From Mermis nigrescens (Eukaryota; Nematoda; Enoplea; Mermithida; Mermithidae): DNA of 64,000 nt. Location: NCBI GenBank assembly GCA_036768485.1, contig JAVLUZ010000339.1, forward strand, positions 1-64,000. Direction: 5' to 3'. Positions 31,732 to 39,507 of this stretch are shown here, piece by piece. Below the pieces are notes generated by a model, which was not told the origin of the DNA, searched no databases, and saw nothing but the letters and a program-made list of their open reading frames with translations. Made by a program: the position numbers and the translations under genes. How positions within the stretch are numbered: position 1 is the stretch's first letter; the number at the start of each line of letters is the position of its first letter.

Positions 31732-31968
31732 ATGTTAAATGGTACTTGCATAACTAGATACCACCTACAACCTATTTATAATGAAATTTTGGGTTGTATT
31801 GTTCTCATAATTGTTCTATCTATTTTAGTTTTGTGCAAGCTTTTGAAGAAACAAATTAAAAAGTTGCATAGAGGTTTAAGTAGCTTAAGATCAAGTAGAA
31901 ATGGATCTCGTCGATTGTCTGCAGTGTTTGATGAAGCCCAAATCGAAATACCACTACGAGATTTGTAA
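31732..31968 (+). CDS. Small single-pass membrane protein, unknown
   Basis: A 78-residue product with one clear transmembrane segment (about residues 19-37, ILGCIVLIIVLSILVLC) followed by a basic KLLKKQIKKLHRG stretch, the arrangement of an N-out/C-in protein. The C-terminal half is Ser/Arg-rich and then acidic. Its 3' end overlaps the next gene by 68 nt in another frame. I know no Polinton family for it. A role in the virion membrane or in cell entry or exit is only a guess from topology. Confidence 0.55.
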   Translation: MLNGTCITRYHLQPIYNEILGCIVLIIVLSILVLCKLLKKQIKKLHRGLSSLRSSRNGSRRLSAVFDEAQIEIPLRDL

Positions 31969-32320
31969 TTTTCTGCATAAGAAACCATGTTTTCAACGGA
32001 GATGGTGCAGATTTTTCGAACCTGGTTGTAAACAGTGTGTTTTAAAGATAGCTAAAAAGTCTCCAAGTTTTTCATTTTCACTCTGTGAGAAATGTTCAAG
32101 TGAAATTAACGTTATCAAGAAAGATAAGTACATGTTGTACTTTTATTCGGAAGGACCTCAGCCAAAACGTGACGATATAAGCTTTGCTGTTAAATGTGAT
32201 GATTGTATTTTAAAAATTTCACGAAAGAAAAAATTAAAAATTGTAGTCAAATTTTGCAAAAAGTGTACTAATATTTTTTGCACGGTAGCAAAAGGCAAAA
32301 ACGCATTATATTTCTATTGA
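31901..32320 (+). CDS. Duplicated zinc-ribbon protein, unknown
   Basis: The 139-residue basic product contains two related ~41-residue modules. The first has C43-x2-C46 and C62-x2-C65, the second C99-x2-C102 and C119-x2-C122; both share the (V/I)LKI(A/S) word after the first pair and end in YFY (positions 80-82 and 137-139). Additional Cys at 6, 9, 22, 30 and 36 may form a third metal site. It is likely a nucleic-acid or protein-binding zinc protein produced by internal duplication. It overlaps the membrane-protein gene and ends 3 nt before the integrase start. No family is recognised. Confidence 0.6.
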   Translation: MDLVDCLQCLMKPKSKYHYEICNFLHKKPCFQRRWCRFFEPGCKQCVLKIAKKSPSFSFSLCEKCSSEINVIKKDKYMLYFYSEGPQPKRDDISFAVKCDDCILKISRKKKLKIVVKFCKKCTNIFCTVAKGKNALYFY

Positions 32321-32323
32321 ATC

Positions 32324-33349
32324 ATGGAAAAAAATTATTACGATCCTCAGACAGGGTACACGGGGGTTGAACCTCTGAGAGCACGTGTGAAATTGCCAAA
32401 AAAGGAGGTGATAAATTGGCTCGAAACCCAACCAACCTACACTTTACATAAACCGGCGAGAAGAAATTATGTGCGCAATAAAGTTATAGTTTCCAGGATA
32501 GATGAGCAATGGGCTATAGATTTAGTCGATTTGCAATCACTGAAAAAGCATAATGACGGTTATGTTTTTCTCTTAAACTGTATAGACGTGTTTAGCAAGT
32601 ATGCATGGAGTATACCCGTAAAAAATAAAAGCGCAGCATCGATTCTCAATGCTTTCAAACTCATTTTAGATAAAGGTCGAAAACCAGAAAAGGTGCAAAG
32701 TGATGCAGGCACAGAATTTTTGAATAAACAATTTCAAGCCTTTTTGAAAGAAAATGATATTGATTTCTTCACAACAAACAGTGAGCTTAAGGCATGCGTA
32801 GTCGAGCGTTTTAACCGCACTTTGAAGGAGCGCATGTGGCGTTATTTTACGAAACATAACACATATAGGTACATTAATATTTTAGATGATTTGATTGAAG
32901 GTTACAATAATACAAAACATCGTACGATAGGCATCGAACCGGCCAACGTTAATATTAACAACGAGTCTCAAATTTTACAAAAAGTATTCAAAATTGACAA
33001 TAAAAACGTAATTTTTAAATTTAATGTAGGAGATAAAGTTCGCATAAGTAAGGTTAAGAGAACTTTTGAAAAGGGCTACGAGCCCAATTGGAGTGAAGAA
33101 ACGTTCGTAATAGATAAAAAACTTAAACGCAATCCCCCCGTTTACACACTAAAGGATCAGATGGGTGAGAAATTAGAAGGCGTATTCTATGAGCCAGAAC
33201 TACAAAAAGTTAACATTATCGATGAAGTTTACGTAATAGAAAAAGTTTTAAACACTCGCAAAAAAGGGAGAAAAACGGAATATTTAGTTAAATGGCGCGG
33301 TTTTCCTGAAAAATTTAACAGTTGGGTTAATAATCTGATAAAATTATGA
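32324..33349 (+). CDS. int: Retroviral-type integrase with chromodomain, intact
   Basis: A 341-residue rve-family integrase, which inserts the element DNA into the host genome. The catalytic core has D66 (WAIDLVDL), D127 (VQSDAGTEF) and E161 (VVERFNRTLKE). After the core comes a basic SH3-like part (residues 225-280), and the C terminus (about 302-341) is a chromodomain with YVIEKVL, YLVKWRGF and an NSW ending, which would target modified histone tails. The ATG at 32324 follows the previous stop by 3 nt, and length fits Polinton integrases. It is intact in contrast to PolB. The stop overlaps an ATG for another frame (33346). Confidence 0.95.
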   Translation: MEKNYYDPQTGYTGVEPLRARVKLPKKEVINWLETQPTYTLHKPARRNYVRNKVIVSRIDEQWAIDLVDLQSLKKHNDGYVFLLNCIDVFSKYAWSIPVKNKSAASILNAFKLILDKGRKPEKVQSDAGTEFLNKQFQAFLKENDIDFFTTNSELKACVVERFNRTLKERMWRYFTKHNTYRYINILDDLIEGYNNTKHRTIGIEPANVNINNESQILQKVFKIDNKNVIFKFNVGDKVRISKVKRTFEKGYEPNWSEETFVIDKKLKRNPPVYTLKDQMGEKLEGVFYEPELQKVNIIDEVYVIEKVLNTRKKGRKTEYLVKWRGFPEKFNSWVNNLIKL

Positions 33350-33352
33350 ATC

Positions 33353-33360
33353 TATATAAG
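33353..33360 (+). promoter_or_regulatory. TATATAAG box
   Basis: It lies 4 nt after the integrase stop and 41 nt upstream of ATG 33394. It argues that the zinc-ribbon/helix gene starts at 33394 and not at the ATG overlapping the integrase stop. Confidence 0.5.
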
Positions 33361-33393
33361 AAACTTCTGATAAAAAGCATGCATTGTTTAAAA

Positions 33394-33696
33394 ATGGATT
33401 CTACAAACAAGACTATCAAACCCCCAATTCAGCTGTGCTCCCGCAACCTGCCTAGGCCAATGTATGCACTAACGATCGAACTTTGTTATTTTTGCCAAAA
33501 AATTTGCGAAGAACGAGACTGTTTCAGAACAGATTCGGGTAACTTATTTTTTTCGATACCGATGTGTCCAAAATGTTTGGAATACAATAAGGCGAGACAA
33601 GAGGCGGGGATCGCAGTTCTTGAGAGACACTTGGAAGAAAGAAAAAATATGGCTTCACGACGGGAAGAAAGCTTGCTAAAAATAGCATCAGAATAG
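33394..33696 (+). CDS. Zinc-ribbon plus charged helix protein, unknown
   Basis: I chose the ATG at 33394 because a TATATAAG box lies 41 nt upstream; an in-frame ATG at 33346 overlapping the integrase stop would add 16 residues. The 100-residue product has CYFC and CPKC separated by about 23 residues (a probable zinc ribbon with two extra Cys) and then a charged helical tail (LERHLEERKNMASRREESLL). It resembles the Cys modules of the 31901 protein only in general design. Function unknown; nucleic-acid binding is plausible. Confidence 0.5.
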   Translation: MDSTNKTIKPPIQLCSRNLPRPMYALTIELCYFCQKICEERDCFRTDSGNLFFSIPMCPKCLEYNKARQEAGIAVLERHLEERKNMASRREESLLKIASE

Positions 33697-33706
33697 AGCT
33701 GGAGTC

Positions 33707-33743
33707 TATATAAGGGATTGAAAATTTAAAAAAGCATCATTCT
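33707..33743 (+). promoter_or_regulatory. TATA box plus TCATTC initiator, HMG-like gene
   Basis: TATATAAGG at 33707-33715 and TCATTCT at 33737-33743, 30 nt apart. The first ATG downstream is at 33775. Confidence 0.7.
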
Positions 33744-33774
33744 TAAAAATTTTCACTCTACTGTGCGGTCGAAA

Positions 33775-34161
33775 ATGTCTTCTGGTCAGCAAGTATTTGT
33801 TACTTTTTGTTCCGAGCTGGCTCGCATTTATTTGTTGTTTCCATACAACGATTACCAGCTTGCTCGGGTTGCAACGTATTTTTGGAACCGTTTCTCTGAT
33901 GCCTACAAGGATCAGTGGAAAGCGGGTGCTGCAGATTACAACATGCAGCGCGAGTTGACAGGAAAAAACAAATGGCGCGGCTTCTGGCATTTTGCTATTG
34001 CCTTAGAGCGGCAAATGGCCCGTTTCGAAACATCTTTCTTTGTCGAAATGTGGCAACATATTCGGCCAGAACGTCGCGTTGTTTGGACCCTGTCAACCGA
34101 AAATACTGTTGATACGCAAATTGAGCGTATCATGAGCAATATAGAAAACCTCAATTTGTAA
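33775..34161 (+). CDS. HMG-box-like DNA-binding protein
   Basis: The 128-residue product fits the spacing of an HMG box: FVTFCSELARIYLLFP, a variable turn, VATYFWNRFSDAYKDQW and AAADYN-like AGAADYN, the pattern of aromatic and basic positions that bend DNA in the minor groove. The rest is Arg/Trp-rich with a WHFAIALERQMARFETSFFVEMW segment and no further known domain. It has its own TATA/initiator promoter, like PolB and TBP, so I infer an early or regulatory or DNA-packaging role. The similarity is judged by eye; a profile search could refute it. Ribozyme 2 starts 44 nt after its stop. Confidence 0.55.
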   Translation: MSSGQQVFVTFCSELARIYLLFPYNDYQLARVATYFWNRFSDAYKDQWKAGAADYNMQRELTGKNKWRGFWHFAIALERQMARFETSFFVEMWQHIRPERRVVWTLSTENTVDTQIERIMSNIENLNL

Positions 34162-34204
34162 AAAATGTACATTCGCCTGAAAAAAAATCAAAAAAAAATT
34201 TTTT

Positions 34205-34278
34205 GGCCTGCGCTGAAGCTCCGGGTCCTCGTCCCGCAGGCTGGGCAGCTGCATAAGCAGCTGGCAGAGAGAGCTTCA
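34205..34278 (+). ncRNA. HDV-like self-cleaving ribozyme 2
   Basis: Every helix of the HDV fold is present. P1 is GGCCTGC (34205-34211) with GCAGGCT (34236-34242), starting with the usual G-U type pair. P2 is TGAAGCTC (34214-34221) with GAGCTTCA (34271-34278), 8 perfect pairs. P3 is GGG/CCC with loop TCCTCGT. GGGC after P1 can make P1.1 with the loop CC. P4 is AGCTGC/GCAGCT with an ATAA loop. The P4-P2 joiner is GGCAGAGA with the expected catalytic C at 34265. Predicted cleavage is just 5' of G34205. A TATATTAG box (34281-34288) follows 2 nt after P2. Confidence 0.92.
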
Positions 34279-34312
34279 TCTATATTAGAAAAAAGCACAA
34301 TTCATACACGTA

Positions 34313-34931
34313 ATGAAAATGGATCTCCGATTTCAACACCCCTTTACTTGTATTGTAGCCGGCCCCACAAAGGCTGGAAAATCAACTTTTGTAAAACAGC
34401 TTGTAAAAAATGCAAATAAATTTATTCATCCACTTCCGAAATTCATATGGTGGTTTTTCGCAGAAGATCAGAGTTTGCATAAAGAGATGGAAACCAGCGT
34501 AATTTTCATGAAAGGTCCCCCTGATTTAAGTCTAGTTAGGCAACACAGCAGTGAACCACAATTAATTATAATAGATGATCTTATGCAAGAAGCAAAAAAT
34601 GATACATTATTTACACGTAGTTGTCATCATTGGAATATTTCTGTAATAAATATCGTTCAAAACATATTTTTTAAAGGTTTTAGAACATGTTGCATAAACA
34701 CGGAATATTTAGTTTTAATGAAGAATCCGTCTGATCGGCTCCAGGTACAAACATTAGCCCGTCAGCTTTACCCTCATAATCCCAAGTTTTTTTCTGGAAG
34801 CCTTTAATGATGCTACAAGAGAAGCGTTTTCTTCCCGATTGGTCGACTTGACACAATCTACACCTGAAAATTTACGTCTTCGTGCTAAAATTTTTCCGAA
34901 AAATCCTGTTGTTTACACCGAAAAAGTATAG
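34313..34931 (+). CDS. A32-like packaging ATPase, one frameshift
   Basis: The genome-packaging ATPase of the FtsK/HerA-like A32 group. Walker A is GPTKAGKST (residues 18-26) and Walker B is LIIIDDLM (about 85-92), followed by a sensor-like VINIVQNIF segment. The first frame stops at 34807. The expected C-terminal part continues in another frame to a TAG at 34929-34931, giving about 206 residues in all. The break lies in a run of seven T near 34790. Whether it is genuine or an assembly slip cannot be told from sequence alone. The ATG at 34313 follows ribozyme 2 by 34 nt. Confidence 0.9.
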
Positions 34932-34965
34932 AAGAACTTAAACATATTTTAGGTCAAAATAAAAA

Positions 34966-35306
34966 ATGGCTCCAAAACGTTTACAAAAACACATTAGCTA
35001 CAAAGATGTGTTGTCTAAGGCAAAACCTAAACAACGTAAGGCAATATTAGAACCTGCCAAAAATGACCTAATTTTATGCTTATGCGAATGCATACTCAAC
35101 GTGCTAAATGGTAATGTCCCTTTAAAACCGATCGAGTTCGAAAAATTGAGTAAATTTAAGACACAGTGCGCAACCTATCTGCCTCAAATATGTCAGTTAA
35201 AAAGAAAAAGGACATATTGGTACAAAAGGGTGGTTTCCTTCCTACCTTACTCGCGCCTATATTAGGAATAGCAGGGCAGCTTTTAGCAGATGCAATAATT
35301 AAATGA
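34966..35306 (+). CDS. Small conserved Polinton virion-type protein A, one frameshift
   Basis: A basic protein of about 113 residues with a helical segment containing RKAILEPAKNDLILCLCECI, a KPIEF stretch, then a poly-Lys region and a hydrophobic C terminus with VQKGGFLPTLLAPILG. This layout (Cys-rich helix, Lys run, Gly-Gly-Phe-Leu and Leu/Ala/Pro tail) is a conserved small protein of many Polintons and adintoviruses, whose function is not established. The frame changes in an A-rich run near 35205. The second frame ends at TGA 35304-35306, overlapping the next start. Confidence 0.7.
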
Positions 35307-35746
35307 TGATTCATACAAACAAAATGATTCTAGTCCCCCACGAGCTTAAGAACCTATAAAGACAGATGTTGCAGAAGAAGCAGTTTTTAGCACAGTACCC
35401 CGAAAATGGCAAAAACAAGCCTCACTATTACTTAAATATGCTCGGAAAAGCCCACACATAAAATGGGCAGACAAAAGAGAAATGATTATTGACGGTAATA
35501 AAATTGCAGGATCGAACATTGTTGATTTAGTTTCCGATTTTTCACGTATTCGAAAATCTGAACCACCTATCGGTGCTGAAATTTTTCTCCAAAAATTAAT
35601 CGATGGAAATATTCCAAAAGAATCTATTGTAAAATAAAAGTCGATTGAATTTATTGCAAAACCAAGTTTATGCATCGCCATCTCAGTCATTTTCTACGCC
35701 ATCGTCAGAAGAGAAAAAGCCATTGAAATACTGGATAAATCTATAA
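35306..35746 (+). CDS. Small conserved Polinton virion-type protein B, two frameshifts
   Basis: From ATG 35306 the product starts with a MILVPHEL motif and continues with PRKWQKQASLLL, then WADKREMIIDGNKIAGSNIV, DLVSDF and an IRKSEPPIGAEIF segment, the hallmarks of another conserved Polinton/adintovirus structural protein of unknown function. It is read in three frames. The first change lies near 35355. The second is in an A run near 35632, after which a Ser/Pro-rich tail runs to TAA 35744-35746. A minus-strand ORF at 35346-35690 is only its shadow. Confidence 0.65.
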
Positions 35747-35749
35747 AAG
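35742..35749 (+). promoter_or_regulatory. TATAAAAG box
   Basis: It overlaps the stop of the preceding gene and lies 44 nt before the ATG of the pVI-like gene (35793). No TCATTC initiator. Confidence 0.5.
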
Positions 35750-35792
35750 AAATTTAAAGCATAATTAAACACTAAAAAGAATTTTACAAAAA

Positions 35793-36215
35793 ATGAGACA
35801 ACAATTCAATCCAGATAATTTTAACGCTTGGTTAGACTACTATACCGACCAGGCTTCCCAGGTCGGATATGGTATGGTGGGGTTCAAGGGAATGCCGTAC
35901 CAAAGAGGGGCTGGACTTGGTAGCTTTTTCCGTTCACTTTTTCGGATGGCTATACCTATTTTTAAATCAGCAGCATCTAGTGTGGGAAAACAAGCTCTAT
36001 CTACGGGTGCACATATTGCCGCAGATGTACTCGATGGCCGTAATATTGTTCAATCGATGCAGGCACACGGAAAAGAAGGCGCAGCTAATTTGCTAAAACA
36101 AGCTAGTGACAAATTACAACGGCAAACGGGGCGAGGTTTGGGCACCCGACCCAAGCCTATAAAAGAACTTCGTGTTGACGTATTTTCAACTAAAAAACGA
36201 AGTAAAAAGAAATAA
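35793..36215 (+). CDS. pVI-like minor virion protein, intact
   Basis: A 140-residue protein with an N-terminal YYTDQASQVGYGMVGFKG segment, a GLGSFFRSLFRMAIPIFKSAA amphipathic/hydrophobic helix, GKQALSTGAHIAADVLDG and a very basic end (STKKRSKKK). This is the layout of the adenovirus pVI-related proteins of Polintons, which in adenoviruses act in membrane lysis and as a cofactor for the protease. Its TAA overlaps the ATG of the major capsid gene (TAATG). Intact. Confidence 0.75.
   Translation: MRQQFNPDNFNAWLDYYTDQASQVGYGMVGFKGMPYQRGAGLGSFFRSLFRMAIPIFKSAASSVGKQALSTGAHIAADVLDGRNIVQSMQAHGKEGAANLLKQASDKLQRQTGRGLGTRPKPIKELRVDVFSTKKRSKKK
36158..36165 (+). promoter_or_regulatory. TATAAAAG box inside the pVI-like gene
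   Basis: It lies 57 nt upstream of the major capsid ATG and encodes Ile-Lys of the pVI-like protein. It could serve as a separate promoter for the capsid gene; its placement inside codons makes chance occurrence possible. Confidence 0.4.
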
Positions 36216-37515
36216 TGTCTTTAATCGATTCATTCTCAGTCGCTAGTACAAAAAGCGAACTTGATTTTTTCACTGTACCGCCTACCCAGGTAGCCATAAA
36301 ACGAGGGTATTGGGATGAGATTAACTTAACAAATCCTGTAACAGATGAGGGTCCGTATGAATTTCATATTCCTCCAGATCCCCATTTCTTACAGCTAAAT
36401 AAAAATTATATTTACATGCAAATTTCTATATCTAAAGGAACGCCTCAGGCTGATGGTACAGCGCCTGATGTAGGCCCTATCAATCTGATCGCCAAAACTC
36501 TATTCCGTCAGGTCAAACTTTTTTAAATAATAAGCTCGTACATGACAGCGGAGATAAATATGCATACCGAGCATTTTTAGAGACTGAACTAAATTATGGG
36601 TGGGATGCTAAAAATTCGCACTTGCAATCTGCTTTGTACATCGTAGATAGTCCGGGTTATAATGACACAGAAAACAACTATGGATTGAGAAAACGCATAG
36701 AATTTTTTGCGGATAAGACTATAGTTGAATTAAGTGCGCCACTACACATTGATTTATTTTTACAAGACAGGTTTTTACTAAATTATACTGACGTCAGGCT
36801 CGAATTAAACAGAAATCCTGACGCGTTTGTTTTGCAAAGTTTTAAGGGTGCCGAAAATGCGCATTTAAGTATTCAACAAATGAAGTTTTGCGTACGAAAG
36901 GCAGAAATTTTAGAAAGCACAGGGCTAGCTATCGAAAGAGTACTTGCATCAAACACTATTAAATACCCCGTGCGCAGAGTTACAATGATGAATATACATA
37001 TACCTAGCACTTGTCAATCTACTCCCCTTAACACCTTATTTTCAGGGCAGCTTCCTAGACGCATTATTTTTGGATGTGTGGATGCAGATGCGTATAGGGG
37101 AAATATAAAAAAATCTCCTTTCAATTTTAAATCATACAGTATAAACGATGCAAAAGTAATTTGTGGGGGCGTTACCTTCCCCTCTCACCCATTCAGGCTA
37201 GACATTAAAAATAAAAAGTACCTTAGAGCTTTTGATCAATTATTCGAAACACTTGATATTAGTCGGGACAATAAAGGGAACGGGGTGACAAGAGAAGGGT
37301 TCAAAAACGGTCAGTGTCTGTTTGCATTTGATTTGACTCCAGACGAAGATGACGGCGGACATTGGGATTTAATTAGGGAAGGTACAACTAGCATTGAAAT
37401 ATCATTTGCCGAAAAAATTCCCGATACGGGCCTTGAAGTGATTGTTTATGCCGAGTTTGATAATTTAGTAATGCTAGATAAGAACAGAAATGTTATGTAT
37501 GATTATAATACTTAA
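36215..37515 (+). CDS. Major capsid protein (double jelly roll), one frameshift
   Basis: The protein forming the hexameric capsomers of the icosahedral virion. It begins LIDSFSVASTKSELDFFTVPPTQ and includes YIYMQISI, WDAKNSHLQSALYIVDSPGY, a jelly-roll strand series and a C-terminal end with IEISFAEKIPDTGLEVIVYAEF, all typical of the Polinton capsid gene family to which F54H12.2-like annotated genes in nematodes belong. Total length is about 434 residues. The first frame stops at 36526 in a T run, and the second frame is open to TAA 37513-37515. Apart from this single break, the sequence is undamaged. Confidence 0.92.
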
Positions 37516-37517
37516 AC

Positions 37518-38027
37518 ATGAATACCTTTCAACTAAATAGTGTATTAAAAGGCGACCAAGCGGTCGGTCAAAATTTCCTTGGTGTTTTCCCGAGCGATAA
37601 ATTACCACCCATTTTTAGCAAACCTGCTGCATTGGTAATGAATATGGACCCTAGTACCCAGCCTGGTTCGCATTGGACGTGCATGTATTTTGACGCGCAT
37701 GACTCATGCGACTATTTCGACAGCTACGGCTTAGCGCCTGATAATCATACACAAAATTATATTCTACAGTATGCTACAAAAATTAAGCATAATAAAAAAT
37801 GCGTGCAGCAGCCACTAACGTCTACGTGCGGCCAAATGTGTGTTTATTTTTTAATTTGGAGGTGCAGAGGGGTGCCCATGAAACTAATTTTAAAAAGTTT
37901 AGATAAAAGTTATGCGGACGAATTTGTAACGGGTTTTGTAAATAGTCTATTTAAGATAAACACCTCAGTCATAGATGAAGATTTTATCATAAACCAAATT
38001 TGTGAAAAATGGATCAATTTTACATAA
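37518..38027 (+). CDS. Adenain-like cysteine protease, intact
   Basis: A 169-residue virion-maturation protease of the adenovirus C5 / Ulp1-like clan. The catalytic His is H52 (GSHWTCMYFD), the acid D68 (CDYFDSYGL), the oxyanion Gln region is QQPL (97-100), and the Cys lies in TSTCGQMCVYF (C104/C108). Its ATG follows the capsid stop by 2 nt, and its end overlaps the next gene by 19 nt. All key residues are intact. Confidence 0.92.
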   Translation: MNTFQLNSVLKGDQAVGQNFLGVFPSDKLPPIFSKPAALVMNMDPSTQPGSHWTCMYFDAHDSCDYFDSYGLAPDNHTQNYILQYATKIKHNKKCVQQPLTSTCGQMCVYFLIWRCRGVPMKLILKSLDKSYADEFVTGFVNSLFKINTSVIDEDFIINQICEKWINFT

Positions 38028-38745
38028 CTTTGCCTAGCAACACAATAAGCGATAGACAAAATACGCCTTCAAAGTTTATTGTACATTTACCGCAAAAATT
38101 AAAATTAATTGGTGATTGGGAGTGTGGTCTCTCGGAATTTATTTACCCCCATAATTGGCAAACAATAAGAAAACACGAAACGGAAATTAAAGTTATAGAT
38201 GCAGATGGTATTGAATATAAACTTCAAATGCAGGAAGGATGCTACGACTCCATCCAGGAATTTATAGAGGCTTTGAAATTTTGTATAGAAAAAGTAGAAG
38301 GAGTAGAATTCAATTATTACACTTCAATAAAACGGGTTTCTGTAATGATACTCGAACGCTTTGTGAAATCAGTGAAACTGTCCGAAAGAATAGCACATAT
38401 TTTAGGATTTAAAGAAACACTACTAAAAGATACAGGATGGTCGGATAAGGAGCCGGACTTGGTGGGGGTGGTCTTGAAACCTTGTACGTCTATGCAAATA
38501 TTTTAGAGCCCCAGATCGTAGGAGACGTTTCAGCCCCTCTTTTGCGCATCATAAACGTGGAAGGAACATACCCTAACATCATTGACAGAATCTATGATTT
38601 TCCTCACTACATACCCGTCCTCGTAAAAGATATTTCTAGCATAGAAATAAACATAAAAGACGATTTGGATCTATTAATACCGTTTATTTCTGGAAAAGTG
38701 ATTGTCAAGTTGCATTTTCGAAAGATTAAACCTTCATATTTTTAG
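38009..38745 (+). CDS. Penton-like minor capsid protein, one frameshift
   Basis: The N terminus FYITLPSNTISDRQNTPSKFIVHLP and GDWECGLSEFIYPHNW, followed later by YVYANILEPQIVGD and PLLRI, are the conserved features of the Polinton penton/minor capsid protein, a single jelly roll placed at capsid vertices. The frame changes near 38470 in a G run, so the first frame ends at 38506 and the second opens before 38482 to a TAG at 38743-38745. About 245 residues in total. A TATA box for the TBP gene starts 1 nt after its stop. Confidence 0.88.
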
Positions 38746-38746
38746 A

Positions 38747-38782
38747 TATAAATAGTTGCGTCTCTTTAAAATTCATCATTCT
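38747..38782 (+). promoter_or_regulatory. TATA box plus TCATTC initiator, TBP gene
   Basis: TATAAATAG at 38747-38755 and TCATTCT at 38776-38782, 29 nt apart. ATG 38788 would leave a leader of only about ten bases. Confidence 0.7.
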
Positions 38783-38787
38783 CAATC

Positions 38788-39324
38788 ATGGTTACGATTC
38801 GAAATGTTGTTTCTACAGCTCGAGTCTCTTCAAAGCTTTTAAATTTGTATAAAATTAAGAGAACTTGCGATGGAGTGGAATTTGACCACAAAAGATTCAA
38901 TGCGGCAATAATTCGAATAAACGAACCAAAAGCAACGGGTCTATTGTTCAGTTCGGGAAAATTAGTATGCATTGGTGCTAAAAGCGTTGAACAAAATAAA
39001 ATTGCGAACGAAAAAATTTGCAGAATGTTGGAGAAAAGTGAATACGAGCTAAAACTGGCTGAACATAAAATTCACAATATTGTGGGTTCGGGAAATTTAG
39101 GCGCAAATATAAATTTACGAGCTCTCGCTCAAGCGCACAGAAAGTTTGTTGAATACGAACAAGAATTATTCCCCGGTTTAAAAATACGATTTCCGGATGG
39201 CCCACCCTCTGCCCTTATTTTTACGACGGGAAAAATTGTTATAACAGGCGCAAGAAATGAAGCACAACTGAAACGATTTCAAAAACGCGTAACGTGTTTG
39301 ACTGATGCATTCAAACTAGTTTGA
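38788..39324 (+). CDS. TATA-binding protein homologue (TBP core), intact
   Basis: The 178-residue product is a two-repeat TBP saddle with no N-terminal extension. Repeat 1 (about 2-88) has NVVSTARV, FNAAIIRINEPKATGLLFSS and GKLVCIGAKS. Repeat 2 (about 95-176) has HNIVGSGNLGANINLRAL, YEQELFPGLKIRF and ALIFTTGKIVITGA. The four phenylalanines that kink TATA DNA in eukaryotic TBP are all present at F37, F54, F128 and F145 with the canonical 17-residue spacing in each pair. Known TBPs nucleate TFIID, SL1 or TFIIIB and bend TATA DNA; surface residues for TFIIA/TFIIB contact cannot be judged here. It has its own TATA/initiator promoter and is the last gene before the right TIR. Divergence from canonical TBP is considerable, so recent host capture looks unlikely. 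Confidence 0.93.
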   Translation: MVTIRNVVSTARVSSKLLNLYKIKRTCDGVEFDHKRFNAAIIRINEPKATGLLFSSGKLVCIGAKSVEQNKIANEKICRMLEKSEYELKLAEHKIHNIVGSGNLGANINLRALAQAHRKFVEYEQELFPGLKIRFPDGPPSALIFTTGKIVITGARNEAQLKRFQKRVTCLTDAFKLV

Positions 39325-39507
39325 GCACACACTAACAGGGCATCAAGTGACAGTGCACACCTTGCTACAAATCGAAACTGATAGTGGCAGGACGCACGTG
39401 CCTTAGGCATGGCTGGAGGGTAGAAAGGAAATTCGGCGCTTTGTGCCATGCTTTAAATAGAACGTCCGAAATTCGGCGGTTCGCGCCTTTACTTTAAGGT
39501 GCTGTGA
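39325..39507. other. Spacer between TBP and right TIR
   Basis: Non-coding; holds two copies of the ATTCGGCG motif described for the iterated array. Confidence 0.6.

Noticed and set aside
35346..35690. 114-codon minus-strand ORF inside the Polinton
   Set aside because: It is the antisense shadow of a conserved plus-strand virion-type gene that is broken by small frameshifts.
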